From: Rhodobacter sp.
Lineage (GTDB): Bacteria; Pseudomonadota; Alphaproteobacteria; Rhodobacterales; Rhodobacteraceae
NCBI GenBank assembly: GCA_027489175.1
Contig: JAIYAE010000010.1
Coordinates: 1 to 47,847, forward strand
Length of the DNA: 47,847 bases
Direction of reading: 5' to 3'
A model generated the notes under the pieces. It ran no database searches, was not told the DNA's origin, and saw only the letters and a program-made list of their open reading frames with translations. The translations under genes and the position numbers were made by a program. This document shows positions 10,910 to 18,996 of the stretch, piece by piece. The first letter of the stretch is position 1. Each line of letters starts with the position of its first letter.

Positions 10910-11677
10910 TCAGCCTTTCGGCACCAAAAGCCGCTTCGGCCGCACCGCCTCGGCCGCCTTGAAAAGGGAAAACGTCTGGTTGACGTAGTTCACCACCCCG
11001 GACAGCTTTTCCAGGTAAGCGCTCAACTCGGCCGTCCGCTCTGCCTCAACCAATTGGACAGGGCGAGAAGGGTCCAGGCTCTCAAACTGCACGTAGAACA
11101 GCGGCTCCCCCCGCTTCAGGACTAGGTCCTTCTGCGGTTCATGCCATTCGAACGCCCACATGATCGGTCGCGGCCAGATTGAGATTGGAAACCGCCCCCC
11201 AAAGATCGTACCCGGCAAAGGGTCGGCCCGGTAATGCGCGAAGGCTGACAGCTGGGACAGATACACCATCTCGTCTGCGATAAAGCAGTAGGGCAGGTGC
11301 AACTGCACCGTCGGTCGATCCGGAAACCGCCATTCCGCCTCGTTGACCAGCGTCAGCACCTCGTTCAGCTTGTTGCTGCGGATCGGGCTGGAGGCCCCGG
11401 CCCGGTTCACCAGCACCGCCTTGCCCTTGTCATCCCGGGCAAAGCCTATCGCCAGATCAAACGGGCATTTCACCATGAAATACCGGCTTTCCAGTTGCAC
11501 GACTGCCGGGCAGCGTGCGGCACTTTTCGCATGGTTCCGGTTCGGCGGCCGGATCGCCACCCGCTCGGGCGGATCGTAAAGCACAGCGCCCTTGTCGTTT
11601 GCCAGAAACCAGCCGACCGTCACCGGACCGGCTTCGGGCCCGTCTTGCGGCCGCTCATAGGTTATGCCGAAATCCAT
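10910..11677 (-). CDS. Protein of unknown function (255 aa)
   Basis: I do not recognise this family. It is a soluble 255-residue protein without signal peptide or membrane segments, rich in aromatic and proline residues in the middle (LHLPYCFIADEMVYLSQL, GRFPISIWPRPIMWAFEW). GAAGGTG lies five bases upstream of the ATG. It precedes the propeller gene at 9984 on the same strand but a hairpin element separates them. The base composition matches neighbours, so there is no sign of recent transfer. Confidence 0.8.
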   Translation of the reverse strand: MDFGITYERPQDGPEAGPVTVGWFLANDKGAVLYDPPERVAIRPPNRNHAKSAARCPAVVQLESRYFMVKCPFDLAIGFARDDKGKAVLVNRAGASSPIRSNKLNEVLTLVNEAEWRFPDRPTVQLHLPYCFIADEMVYLSQLSAFAHYRADPLPGTIFGGRFPISIWPRPIMWAFEWHEPQKDLVLKRGEPLFYVQFESLDPSRPVQLVEAERTAELSAYLEKLSGVVNYVNQTFSLFKAAEAVRPKRLLVPKG

Positions 11678-11864
11678 CCTGCACCTTCACGCATTTTGCC
11701 AAGTTGAGCATGACCCATCCAGCGCACCTGGGCCAAGCCCCCAATCGATCTGTCCTGCTAAGGATCGCCCCAAACGAAGCATCCTGCCTTTCCCACTTTC
11801 CGCCAGTCTTGACAGCCGGGGCTCACCCCGTCAAACCGCCCCGATCCCTTAGCCAGAGGCGCCG

Positions 11865-12560
11865 ATGACTGCAGATGACCGCCTGATCGTCGCCCTTGAT
11901 GTGCCCAACGTGGTGCACGGCCTGGACCTTGTCGCGCGCATCGGTGACGCCGCGAGCTTCTACAAGATTGGCCTCGGCATGCTGACAGGTGGCGGCCTCG
12001 CCTTGGCGAACGAGCTGAAGCATGAACACGGCAAGCGCATCTTCCTTGACCTCAAGCTTTTCGACATCGGTGCCACGATCGAGGCTGCCGTGCGGGGCCT
12101 TGCGCAGTATGACCTTGATTTCCTTACCGTCCACGGTGACCCGCAAGTCGTCCGCGCAGCAGGTGAGGGCAAGCGTGGCACTGGCCTGAAGATCATGGCG
12201 GTGACCGTCCTGACATCGCTGGATCGTGCCGATCTTGACGCCAACCTCATCAAGCCTGGCGATATCCATGCGATCACCTTGGAACGGGCTGCCCGAGCAT
12301 TTGAAGCGGGGGCAGACGGCGTCATCGCCAGCCCGCAAGAGGCCGCGCTGATCCGCGCTCTGCCACAGTCACACGGTCGGCTTATCGTGACGCCCGGTGT
12401 CCGCCCGGCAGGATCGGCTACAGGTGACCAAAAGCGCATCGCCACACCGTTTCAGGCGATTGCCGATGGCGCAGATCACATCGTCGTCGGTCGCCCGATC
12501 TGGCAAGCGGAAGACCCCGCCGCTGCCGCCCGCGCTGTCATCGGTGAACTGCCCGCGTGA
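11865..12560 (+). CDS. pyrF: PyrF, orotidine 5'-phosphate decarboxylase
   Basis: Catalyses the last step of UMP synthesis, decarboxylating OMP. The 231-residue frame has the signature DLKLFDI (62-68) with the catalytic Asp62, Lys64 and Asp67, and the C-terminal phosphate-binding part (VTPGVRPAG and ADHIVVGRPI). AGAGG lies six bases upstream of the ATG. It stands alone between the unknown gene at 10910 (divergent) and the imelysin gene 102 bases downstream. Confidence 0.97.
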   Translation: MTADDRLIVALDVPNVVHGLDLVARIGDAASFYKIGLGMLTGGGLALANELKHEHGKRIFLDLKLFDIGATIEAAVRGLAQYDLDFLTVHGDPQVVRAAGEGKRGTGLKIMAVTVLTSLDRADLDANLIKPGDIHAITLERAARAFEAGADGVIASPQEAALIRALPQSHGRLIVTPGVRPAGSATGDQKRIATPFQAIADGADHIVVGRPIWQAEDPAAAARAVIGELPA

Positions 12561-12662
12561 ACGTATCTCCTGAGGCCCGATTTCCCAAGTAAAAGAATCA
12601 ACTTTACAAACCATAGTTTTTTAGTCAGCTATTTGGCACCCCTCGCCAAAAAAGGTCTGACG

Positions 12663-13907
12663 ATGCGCATTGCTCTTTTCCTTCTCACTTCTGTCCTTGC
12701 GACCCCCAGTTTTTCTGCCACGCCAGCGGCTGTGACGCAGACTTATGCTGACATCGCGCTCGCGACATATCAGGACAGCTTGACCACTGCGCAGTCCCTG
12801 AAGACCGCCATTTCGGACTTGATCGCCGCCCCTTCGGACGAAACCCTTACCGCCGCGCGCAGCGCCTGGCTGGCCGCCCGCGTGCCCTACCAGCAGTCCG
12901 AAGTGTTCCGCTTTGGCAACCCGATCGTTGACGATTGGGAGGGTCGGGTGAACGCCTGGCCGCTGGACGAAGGTCTGATCGACTATGTCGCCCCGGCTGA
13001 GGCAGGGGAAAACGCCCTGGCCCGTCTCAACGTCATCGCCACGCCGACCTTTACCCTGTCCGGCACCGAAATAGACGCGACCACCATCACCCCTGCCCTG
13101 ATCGCCGCCACCCTGCATGAGGCGGACGGGATCGAGGCGAACGTCGCCTCCGGCTACCATGCCATCGAATTCCTGCTCTGGGGCCAGGACCTGAACGGCA
13201 CTGGCGCTGGCGCTGGCAACCGCCCTTACACCGATTTTCTGCAAGGCGACGGCTGCACTGGCGGCAATTGCGACCGTCGCGCCGCCTATCTGCAGGCCGC
13301 GACTGACCTGCTGGTGGCCGACCTAGCTGAGATGACCTCAAACTGGTCTGACACCGGTCCTGCCCGCGCTGCCGTGACGACGGATCCGACCGCCGGTCTG
13401 ATGGCCGCGCTCACCGGCATGGGCAGCCTGTCCTATGGGGAACTTGGCGGCGAGCGGATGAAACTTGGCCTCCTGCTCAATGACCCGGAAGAAGAACACG
13501 ACTGCTTCTCGGACAACACCCACAACAGCCATTTCTATGATGGGGTCGGTATCCGGAACGTCTACCTTGGAAGATACACCCGCATCGACGGGTCGGTGGT
13601 CGAGGGCCCAGCGTTGGCCGATCTTGTTGCGGTCGCTGACCCGAAGCTTGCCGCCCAGCTTGCCGCCGATCTTGAGGCCTCGGTCACGGCCCTTGGCGCG
13701 ATCAAGTCGGCCGCTGAAGGAGGGATGGCCTATGACCAGATGCTGGCCCCAGGCAATGCTGAAGGTGAGGCGCTGATCATGGCCGCAGTGAATGCACTGG
13801 TTGCTCAGACCGTTTCGATCGACCGGGCGGTCACAGCCCTCGGTCTGACGAAGATCGGTTTCGAAGGCTCCGACAGCCTGGATAACCCTAACGCAATCTT
13901 CCAGTGA
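12663..13907 (+). CDS. Imelysin family protein (IrpA-like), periplasmic
   Basis: A 414-residue secreted protein (signal peptide about 1-19, ending SFSA) of the imelysin family, linked in many bacteria to iron uptake and regulated by iron. The family GxHxxE motif is intact: GYHAIE at 164-169. Other family blocks are EVFRFGNP and NDPEEEHDCFSDNTH. AAAAAAGG lies seven bases upstream of the ATG at 12663. The spacer behind pyrF (12585-12640) is unusually A/T-rich for this window and is a natural place for an iron-responsive promoter, though I cannot identify a specific box. Decayed bfd and bfr genes follow directly. Confidence 0.92.
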   Translation: MRIALFLLTSVLATPSFSATPAAVTQTYADIALATYQDSLTTAQSLKTAISDLIAAPSDETLTAARSAWLAARVPYQQSEVFRFGNPIVDDWEGRVNAWPLDEGLIDYVAPAEAGENALARLNVIATPTFTLSGTEIDATTITPALIAATLHEADGIEANVASGYHAIEFLLWGQDLNGTGAGAGNRPYTDFLQGDGCTGGNCDRRAAYLQAATDLLVADLAEMTSNWSDTGPARAAVTTDPTAGLMAALTGMGSLSYGELGGERMKLGLLLNDPEEEHDCFSDNTHNSHFYDGVGIRNVYLGRYTRIDGSVVEGPALADLVAVADPKLAAQLAADLEASVTALGAIKSAAEGGMAYDQMLAPGNAEGEALIMAAVNALVAQTVSIDRAVTALGLTKIGFEGSDSLDNPNAIFQ

Positions 13908-13921
13908 CCCGGCAAAGGCTC

Positions 13922-14134
13922 GCCGCGGTCTACTGGATGCGGGCCGCTGATATCGACACGGTCATTCCACCCGGCAAGGTCTACCTCGCCCTTGGCAAAC
14001 GGGCTGACTGCGGCGGATGCCTGCCGCAGTTTCTGGAAACGCTGCGCGGCTGCGACAGATTCCAAGTCCCCATGAACCTGCCGGGACTGCGTCAGCAGCC
14101 CGCGCTGGCCACAGTAAAGCACCATGAAGGGTGA
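13922..14134 (+). pseudogene. bfd: N-terminally truncated bacterioferritin-associated ferredoxin
   Basis: Reading one frame gives WMRAADIDTVIPPGKVYLAL then GKRADCGGCLPQFLETLRG, which matches the C-terminal two-thirds of Bfd-type [2Fe-2S] ferredoxins as I know them from this order. The start and the first cysteine pair (CxC) are missing; only the CxxC half (CGGC) remains. Similarity begins about 14 bases after the imelysin stop, so the 5' end was deleted. Its stop codon overlaps the ATG of the bfr remnant. It cannot bind a normal cluster. Identification is from memory of the family and was not aligned. Confidence 0.7.
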
Positions 14135-14461
14135 CCCCAAGGTCATCGACTACCTCAACCGCGTGATGTTTTTGGAAGGTCATCCAAACCCGCAGACGCT
14201 TGCCCCCTTGCGCATCGGTCAGACTGCCCATGAACCATGCAATACGATCTTGCCGCCGAGCTTGAGGCACGTCCCCTATGTCGCGAAACACGGGCATACT
14301 GTTCCAATGTCGGGGATATTGTCTCGATGAAGCACTTTGAAGAGATCGCGGTGGACGAAGAGGGCCATATCGACTTTCTCGAACCCCGGATTGCCTTGCA
14401 CGAAAAGCTAGGGGCAGAACGCTTCATTCAGTTGAACGCAGGCACCTTCAACGATGGCTGA
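14124..14461 (+). pseudogene. bfr: Bacterioferritin, internally deleted and frameshifted
   Basis: The first 12 residues (MKGDPKVIDYLN) are the canonical Bfr start, but the frame jumps straight to RVMFLEGHPNPQTL, which normally begins near residue 61. About 48 codons are missing in frame, including the helix A/B ferroxidase ligands (Glu18, Glu51, His54) and the heme ligand Met52. After GQTAHE the frame shifts: YDLAAELEARPLCRETRAYC, then AVDEEGHIDFLE, continues in another frame (from about 14237) to a TGA at 14459. An intact protein would be about 158-161 residues. It is non-functional as iron store. Confidence 0.85.
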
Positions 14462-14713
14462 TCACAGGCACCTTCCTTTTGACTGGATCGCGACGATCTC
14501 CCTGGCGCCCAGCAAACTGGTTGCCGGCTGCACAGTAACTGCCTTGGGTCTGGCCGCGGCCCGAAGGTCGAAGGTCCTCTTGGCCGGATAACGATGCTGC
14601 TCTTCTGCATGTCATCACCTCTGATGCAATTCCGCACAATCCTGATGTGCCAATATTTTCCGATTGAAATAGTCAGGAAAACAGGGGTAAGCTTACGGGC
14701 AAGGAGTTTCTCC
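14462..14713. other. Spacer between bfr remnant and DUF1111 gene
   Basis: About 250 bases without a convincing frame on either strand. The last 60 bases are A/T-rich. A possible promoter is TTGAAA (14664-14669), 18 bases, TAAGCT (14688-14693), but it would leave a very short leader before the ribosome binding site at 14701. Nothing else is recognised. Confidence 0.4.
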
Positions 14714-16180
14714 ATGCGCCCGATCCTTATCGCTTTCTGCCTTGCCGCCATCCCGGCCCCTGCCCAGACGCCCACGACCACCGATCAACCAATAGCCTCT
14801 CGCACGCCCGAGGATGCTGCCAAAGTCGCCGCCATCCTTGCCGCGCCCACTGACTTCTCCAAGCCCGAGGCGTTTGAAGCGAACCCCGCAGGCGCCACCA
14901 CGGTCCGTGTGCTGGACGGGACCGATGCGTTCTCTCTGCCATCTGCCAACATCGCCGACGAAATGGCCTTTTCCCTGGGCAATGCACTGTTTCAGAAGCT
15001 GTGGGTCGCCGCCCCTTCGTCCACCAAGGGGTCTGATGGGCTTGGGCCGCTTTACAACGCCCGTGCCTGCCAGGACTGTCACGTCAAAGACGGCCGTGGC
15101 GCAGCGCCTACGGATATCGGCGATGTGCCGGGCACCTTCCTCCTTCGTCTTGGTCTTCCCGACCTGCAGGCCATGGCAGCCCATGTCGCGGACCCCGTCT
15201 ATGGCCACCAACTGCAGACCTTCGCCGCACCCGGCCAATCTGCCGAAGGGCGCGTTGCCGTCAGCTATACACTGGTGCCTGTCACTTTGGTTGATGGAAC
15301 GGTCATTACCCTGCGCCAGCCCGCTTATACCGTCGCTGACGCCGCCTATGGCCCGCTGGACCCATCCACGGTCCTCTCGCCCCGGATCGCCCCGCAAATG
15401 ATCGGCCTTGGTCTACTTGAGGCCATCCCCGAAGCTAACATCCTAGCCAAGGAAGATCCCAGCGACACCGATGGCGATGGCATATCCGGGCGGGCCAATC
15501 GGGTTGACGGGCAACTTGGGCGCTTTGGCCTGAAGGCCGGTCAGCCCAGCCTCCGCGGTCAATCCGCCCAAGCCTTTGCCACCGACATGGGCCTCTCCAC
15601 CGATCTGCATCCCGACCCCTGGGGTGATTGCTCTACCGCGCAGCATGCTTGCCTGACCGCCCCCCATGGCCAGGAGCCGGGGTTCCGCGATGGGCTGGAG
15701 GTTGATCGCAACAGTCTTGATCTGGTCACCTACTACGCCCGCAACCTTGGCGTCCCCGCCCGCCGCAACCTTGATAGTCCCGCCACCCTCCGCGGCAAAC
15801 AGATCTTCCACAGCCTGAATTGCACAGGCTGCCATACCCCGAAACATGTCACAGTTCGCCTGCTCGACCAGCCGGAACAAAGCTTCCAGCTGATCTGGCC
15901 CTATACCGACCTTCTACTGCACGACATGGGCGAAGGCCTTGCGGACGGCCTTCCCGAACACCTCGCCACGGGCCGCGAATGGCGCACGCCGCCGCTTTGG
16001 GGCCTTGGCCTGACGCAACAGGTCTCGCCCAATGCCGGTTTCCTGCATGACGGCCGCGCCCGCACGATCCTGGAGGCGGTGCTTTGGCACGGGGGCGAGG
16101 CGGAACCCCAACGCGACGCGGTCATCAACCTTGCACCGAACGACCGCGCTGCCCTCCTCAGCTTTCTGGAAAGCCTCTGA
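14714..16180 (+). CDS. Di-heme oxidoreductase, DUF1111 (thiol oxidoreductase-like)
   Basis: A 488-residue periplasmic cytochrome c peroxidase-like protein. The signal peptide is about residues 1-18 (ends APAQ). Two heme-attachment motifs are present: CQDCH (119-123) and CTGCH (370-374). Blocks such as QMIGLGLLEAIPE, DTDGDGISGRAN and TPPLWGLGL belong to the DUF1111 family. It is recurrently found between imelysin genes, where it may handle redox of iron; the reaction is not established. The start at 14714 has AAGGAG seven bases upstream; the open frame reaches back to 14594 without homology. The next gene begins one base after its stop. Confidence 0.9.
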   Translation: MRPILIAFCLAAIPAPAQTPTTTDQPIASRTPEDAAKVAAILAAPTDFSKPEAFEANPAGATTVRVLDGTDAFSLPSANIADEMAFSLGNALFQKLWVAAPSSTKGSDGLGPLYNARACQDCHVKDGRGAAPTDIGDVPGTFLLRLGLPDLQAMAAHVADPVYGHQLQTFAAPGQSAEGRVAVSYTLVPVTLVDGTVITLRQPAYTVADAAYGPLDPSTVLSPRIAPQMIGLGLLEAIPEANILAKEDPSDTDGDGISGRANRVDGQLGRFGLKAGQPSLRGQSAQAFATDMGLSTDLHPDPWGDCSTAQHACLTAPHGQEPGFRDGLEVDRNSLDLVTYYARNLGVPARRNLDSPATLRGKQIFHSLNCTGCHTPKHVTVRLLDQPEQSFQLIWPYTDLLLHDMGEGLADGLPEHLATGREWRTPPLWGLGLTQQVSPNAGFLHDGRARTILEAVLWHGGEAEPQRDAVINLAPNDRAALLSFLESL

Positions 16181-16181
16181 C

Positions 16182-17138
16182 ATGCGCGCGTTGATCTTGT
16201 CTCTCTTCCTCGCCATCCCCGCGGCAGCCGACACGGCTTCCGTGGTCACCCAGCATATCCGTCCTGGCTTTGCCGCCTTTGCCGCGCAGGCCAAGGCGCT
16301 TGCTGCGGTGGACAGCTGCGATCCTGCCCTGTTGCGCCCTGCCTTCCATGCCACCTATGACGCTTGGCTGGCCGTCGCCCACCTGCCCCTCGGCCCGGCT
16401 GAGGAAGAGGGGCGTTCGCTGGCAATCCTGTTCTGGCCTGACCCGAAAGCGCTTGGCCAGAAAGCCCAACGCAGCCTGTTGACCGGCGATCCTGAAGCCC
16501 TGACGTCTGACAACATGGCGCAGCAATCCGTGGCCGCACGGGGCCTGGCCGGGATTGAGCGCCTGCTTTACCCTGCCGAAGCGCTTCCCGCAGACCCCTG
16601 TCCCCTTATCCAGGCGACAGCCGCTGACCTTGCACGGATGGCAGCCGATCTCGACACGGACTGGGGGCCGTTTGGTGACCTTCTCCTGACCGCAGGCCAG
16701 CCGGGCAATTCCCGCTTTCTGACGGCGGAAGAGGCGACCCAGGCCCTCTTCACTCAGCTTGGCACCGGCCTTGAATATCTGGCGGACCGGCGGATCGGCC
16801 GTCCGCTTGGCACCTTCGACAAGCCGCGACCCGACCTTGCCGAAGCCCGCGCCGCTGGCCGTTCAGCCCGCAACATCACCCTTTCCCTGCAAGGGCTGCG
16901 CGGGCTGGCACAGCATCTTCACCCCGACGGCCAGCGCACACTTGCCGCTTTCGATCAGGCGCTCAAGCTGGCAGCGGACCTTGACGATCCCACCCTTGCC
17001 AACCTCGCTGACCCCAAGGCCTGGCTCAAGCTTCAGATTCTGCAGCAAGCCATACGCGCCACCCGGGATACGGCCCTTGCCGAGATCGGACCCGCCTTAG
17101 GCGTCACCCTTGGCTTCAATGCGCAGGATGGGGATTGA
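16182..17138 (+). CDS. Imelysin family protein lacking the motif histidine
   Basis: A 318-residue secreted protein (signal peptide about 1-16, ending AAAD) of the imelysin superfamily, second imelysin of this cluster. Where the family has GxHxxE it reads GLAGIE (121-126), so the histidine is replaced by alanine while the Glu is kept. Tail segments (NITLSLQGLRGLAQHL) keep the helical-bundle pattern. It starts one base after the DUF1111 stop, and its own stop overlaps the next start (TGATG), so it is translationally coupled on both sides. It is probably a partner of the di-heme protein. Confidence 0.85.
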   Translation: MRALILSLFLAIPAAADTASVVTQHIRPGFAAFAAQAKALAAVDSCDPALLRPAFHATYDAWLAVAHLPLGPAEEEGRSLAILFWPDPKALGQKAQRSLLTGDPEALTSDNMAQQSVAARGLAGIERLLYPAEALPADPCPLIQATAADLARMAADLDTDWGPFGDLLLTAGQPGNSRFLTAEEATQALFTQLGTGLEYLADRRIGRPLGTFDKPRPDLAEARAAGRSARNITLSLQGLRGLAQHLHPDGQRTLAAFDQALKLAADLDDPTLANLADPKAWLKLQILQQAIRATRDTALAEIGPALGVTLGFNAQDGD

Positions 17139-18190
17139 TGCAGCGTCGTGCCTTCCTTGCCAGCGTTGCCGCCGCCTGCGCGCCCCGGTTGACCTGGGCA
17201 GATGTCGGCAGTCCGGCCTTTCTTGCCGCCGGCAAGCAGGGTGAGGCGTTCTTCCTTCACGCCCTTTCCGCCGCTGGCGAAACGCTGTTTGAAGTGCCGC
17301 TCCCCGGTCGCGGCCACGCCGCCGCCGCCCATCCGACGCAGGCCGAAGCCGTAGCCTTTGCCCGTCGTCCTGGCACTTTCGCCCTGGTCGTCGATTGCGC
17401 AACCGGCAGGATCATCACCAGACTGGCTCCACCGGATGGCCAGCAATTCAACGGACATGGCGTGTTTTCAGCTGATGGCAGCCTGCTGTTGACCTCAGAA
17501 GTCGTTGCCGACACCAGCGCCGGCCGCATTGGCCTTTGGGACACCCGCAGCTACACCCGCCTGACCGATTGGCCCAGCCACGGCCTTGGACCGCATGAAA
17601 TCAGGCTACTGCCAAACGGCACCCTTGCCGTCGCCAATGGCGGGATCCAGACCGACCCGGTTGATCGTGCCAAGCTGAACATTCCCACGATGCACCCGAA
17701 CCTCACCCTTCTGTCAGCCGATGGCAACCTTCTGGACCAGATCGACCTGCCTGACCTGCGGCAGAACTCGATCCGGCACCTGGCTCAATCGGGTGACGCG
17801 ATCGCCTTCGCCATGCAATGGGAGGGCGACCCCGCCGAACCGGTGCCCCAACTTGGCCTTTGGACACCCGGCACCGCCCCGATCCTGTGTGAGCCCACGC
17901 CGCAAGACGCTTTTGCAATGCAAGGCTATGCGGGCTCGGTCGCTGCCACGGCCGACCGGGTTCTGGTCACTTCGCCCAAAGGTGGGGTGGCGATGATCTT
18001 CAGCGCAGATGGAACCCACAAGGCCACCCACCACCGCGCCGATCTATGTGGTGCCGCCCCCTTGGGGACAGGCTTTCTCCTGACGGATGGGCTCGGCGCC
18101 CTAATGACCGCCGATGACCGCGCCCTGTCCCCCCTCAGGTCTGGCAAGACGGCCTGGGACAACCACCTGGTCCCCTTGGCCCGAACCTAG
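17138..18190 (+). CDS. DUF1513 protein, exported
   Basis: A 350-residue protein with a Tat-like N-terminus (MQRRAFLASVAAACA) and propeller-like repeats (HGVFSADGSLLLTSE, NGTLAVANGG). It matches the DUF1513 family, which typically closes imelysin/DUF1111 operons. GPHEIRLLPNGTLAVANGG and GQQFNGHGVF are the recognisable blocks. The start at 17138 overlaps the stop of the upstream imelysin gene; an in-frame TTG at 17135 is the alternative. Biochemical function is unknown; the company suggests periplasmic iron handling. Confidence 0.88.
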   Translation: MQRRAFLASVAAACAPRLTWADVGSPAFLAAGKQGEAFFLHALSAAGETLFEVPLPGRGHAAAAHPTQAEAVAFARRPGTFALVVDCATGRIITRLAPPDGQQFNGHGVFSADGSLLLTSEVVADTSAGRIGLWDTRSYTRLTDWPSHGLGPHEIRLLPNGTLAVANGGIQTDPVDRAKLNIPTMHPNLTLLSADGNLLDQIDLPDLRQNSIRHLAQSGDAIAFAMQWEGDPAEPVPQLGLWTPGTAPILCEPTPQDAFAMQGYAGSVAATADRVLVTSPKGGVAMIFSADGTHKATHHRADLCGAAPLGTGFLLTDGLGALMTADDRALSPLRSGKTAWDNHLVPLART

Positions 18191-18243
18191 ATCTAAGCCA
18201 TTCTAAATCATATAAAATTTGTCTGTCTTATCTGAAGAGCACT

Positions 18244-18286
18244 CCACGGTTGGTCCGAAGGGTGTGAAACCCTCCGGGGCCAGCCA
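18244..18286. repeat. Intergenic hairpin element, copy 2
   Basis: CCACGGTTGGTCCGAAGGG, then TGTGAAA, then CCCTCCGGGGCCAGCCA: the same outline as the element at 10863-10903 (CCACGG, GGTCCG, GTGTGAA, CCGGGGC). It lies three bases beyond the stop of the Nudix gene, on the 3' side of a minus-strand gene like the other copy. Confidence 0.55.
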
Positions 18287-18289
18287 TCG

Positions 18290-18709
18290 TCACTCATTTT
18301 GCCAGTTGGCCCAGACAATTCCCACCCGCCGCTGCAGTTCCGGCACGGCCTTGCCATGCCCCAGAAACTCCGCCACTGGCATCATAGCCCAGCTTTGACC
18401 TTCATCCCCAAACCGGATCGCCGCTATTTCGGCCCGGGTCAGCCGACCGGCAAAGAAATGGGACGCCCGGCGCGCATCCATGATCGACGGGAACACCCGA
18501 CTCCACGTCAACCTTTCCCGCGGCAGGCGAAGCCCAAACTCCTCCTCCAGCTCGCGCAAGAGGCAGTCCTCCGGCCCTTCGTCGCCCTCGCGTCCGCCGC
18601 CCGGAAGGTCCCAATGGCCCGCCCAGTTCAGCCCCGGATGATTGTCCCGCAAATATGCCAAGACCGCGCCCTCGCAAAAGAACGCGGCCTTGGCCCCGAC
18701 GAAATCCAC
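18290..18709 (-). CDS. Nudix hydrolase
   Basis: Hydrolyses a nucleoside-diphosphate-linked compound; substrate unknown. The Nudix box is complete: G, five residues, E, seven residues, REL, EE, FGL (starting within the GGGREGDE stretch). The GTG at 18709 (protein of 139 residues, beginning at DFVGAKAA) is preferred because it lies one base after the NfeD-like gene; a GTG at 18733 would add eight residues and overlap that gene by 23 bases. Neither has a strong ribosome binding site. It is the last gene of the SPFH-NfeD-Nudix unit. Confidence 0.88.
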   Translation of the reverse strand: MDFVGAKAAFFCEGAVLAYLRDNHPGLNWAGHWDLPGGGREGDEGPEDCLLRELEEEFGLRLPRERLTWSRVFPSIMDARRASHFFAGRLTRAEIAAIRFGDEGQSWAMMPVAEFLGHGKAVPELQRRVGIVWANWQNE

Positions 18710-18710
18710 C

Positions 18711-18995
18711 TCAGCGGTCGTCGTTGATATCACGGTCCCAGATCTTGACCTGCCCCGCGCGGACGCCCATCACCCGGCGCAGCACCAGCCAGGCTATGAC
18801 CGAGGCGATTGCAAAGACCAGCAACAGCGCGGAAATGCCGGACGGCCCAAGCCCGGTGCCCACGACAATTCCCGTCGCCACCGCTCCGATGGCGAAGCCA
18901 AGGAAAATGTATCCGGGCACGAGGATCTCCAGCACCCCAAGCGCAAAGCCCAGGACCACCCAGGCCCACCAGGTTGCCGACAGGAAAGCCGCCAT
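18711..18995 (-). CDS. NfeD-like membrane protein
   Basis: A 94-residue protein with two or three hydrophobic segments (TWWAWVVLGFALGVLEILVP and SGISALLLVFAIASVIAWLVL) and a short charged tail. This is the short type of NfeD-like protein that accompanies SPFH/Band 7 proteins in membrane microdomains. It begins one base after the stop of the SPFH gene, so it is co-translated. Confidence 0.85.
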   Translation of the reverse strand: MAAFLSATWWAWVVLGFALGVLEILVPGYIFLGFAIGAVATGIVVGTGLGPSGISALLLVFAIASVIAWLVLRRVMGVRAGQVKIWDRDINDDR

Positions 18996-18996
18996 G

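Noticed and set aside
14448..14781. Minus-strand open frames over the bfr-DUF1111 spacer
   Set aside because: No similarity or start signal, and they run into the DUF1111 coding region antisense.
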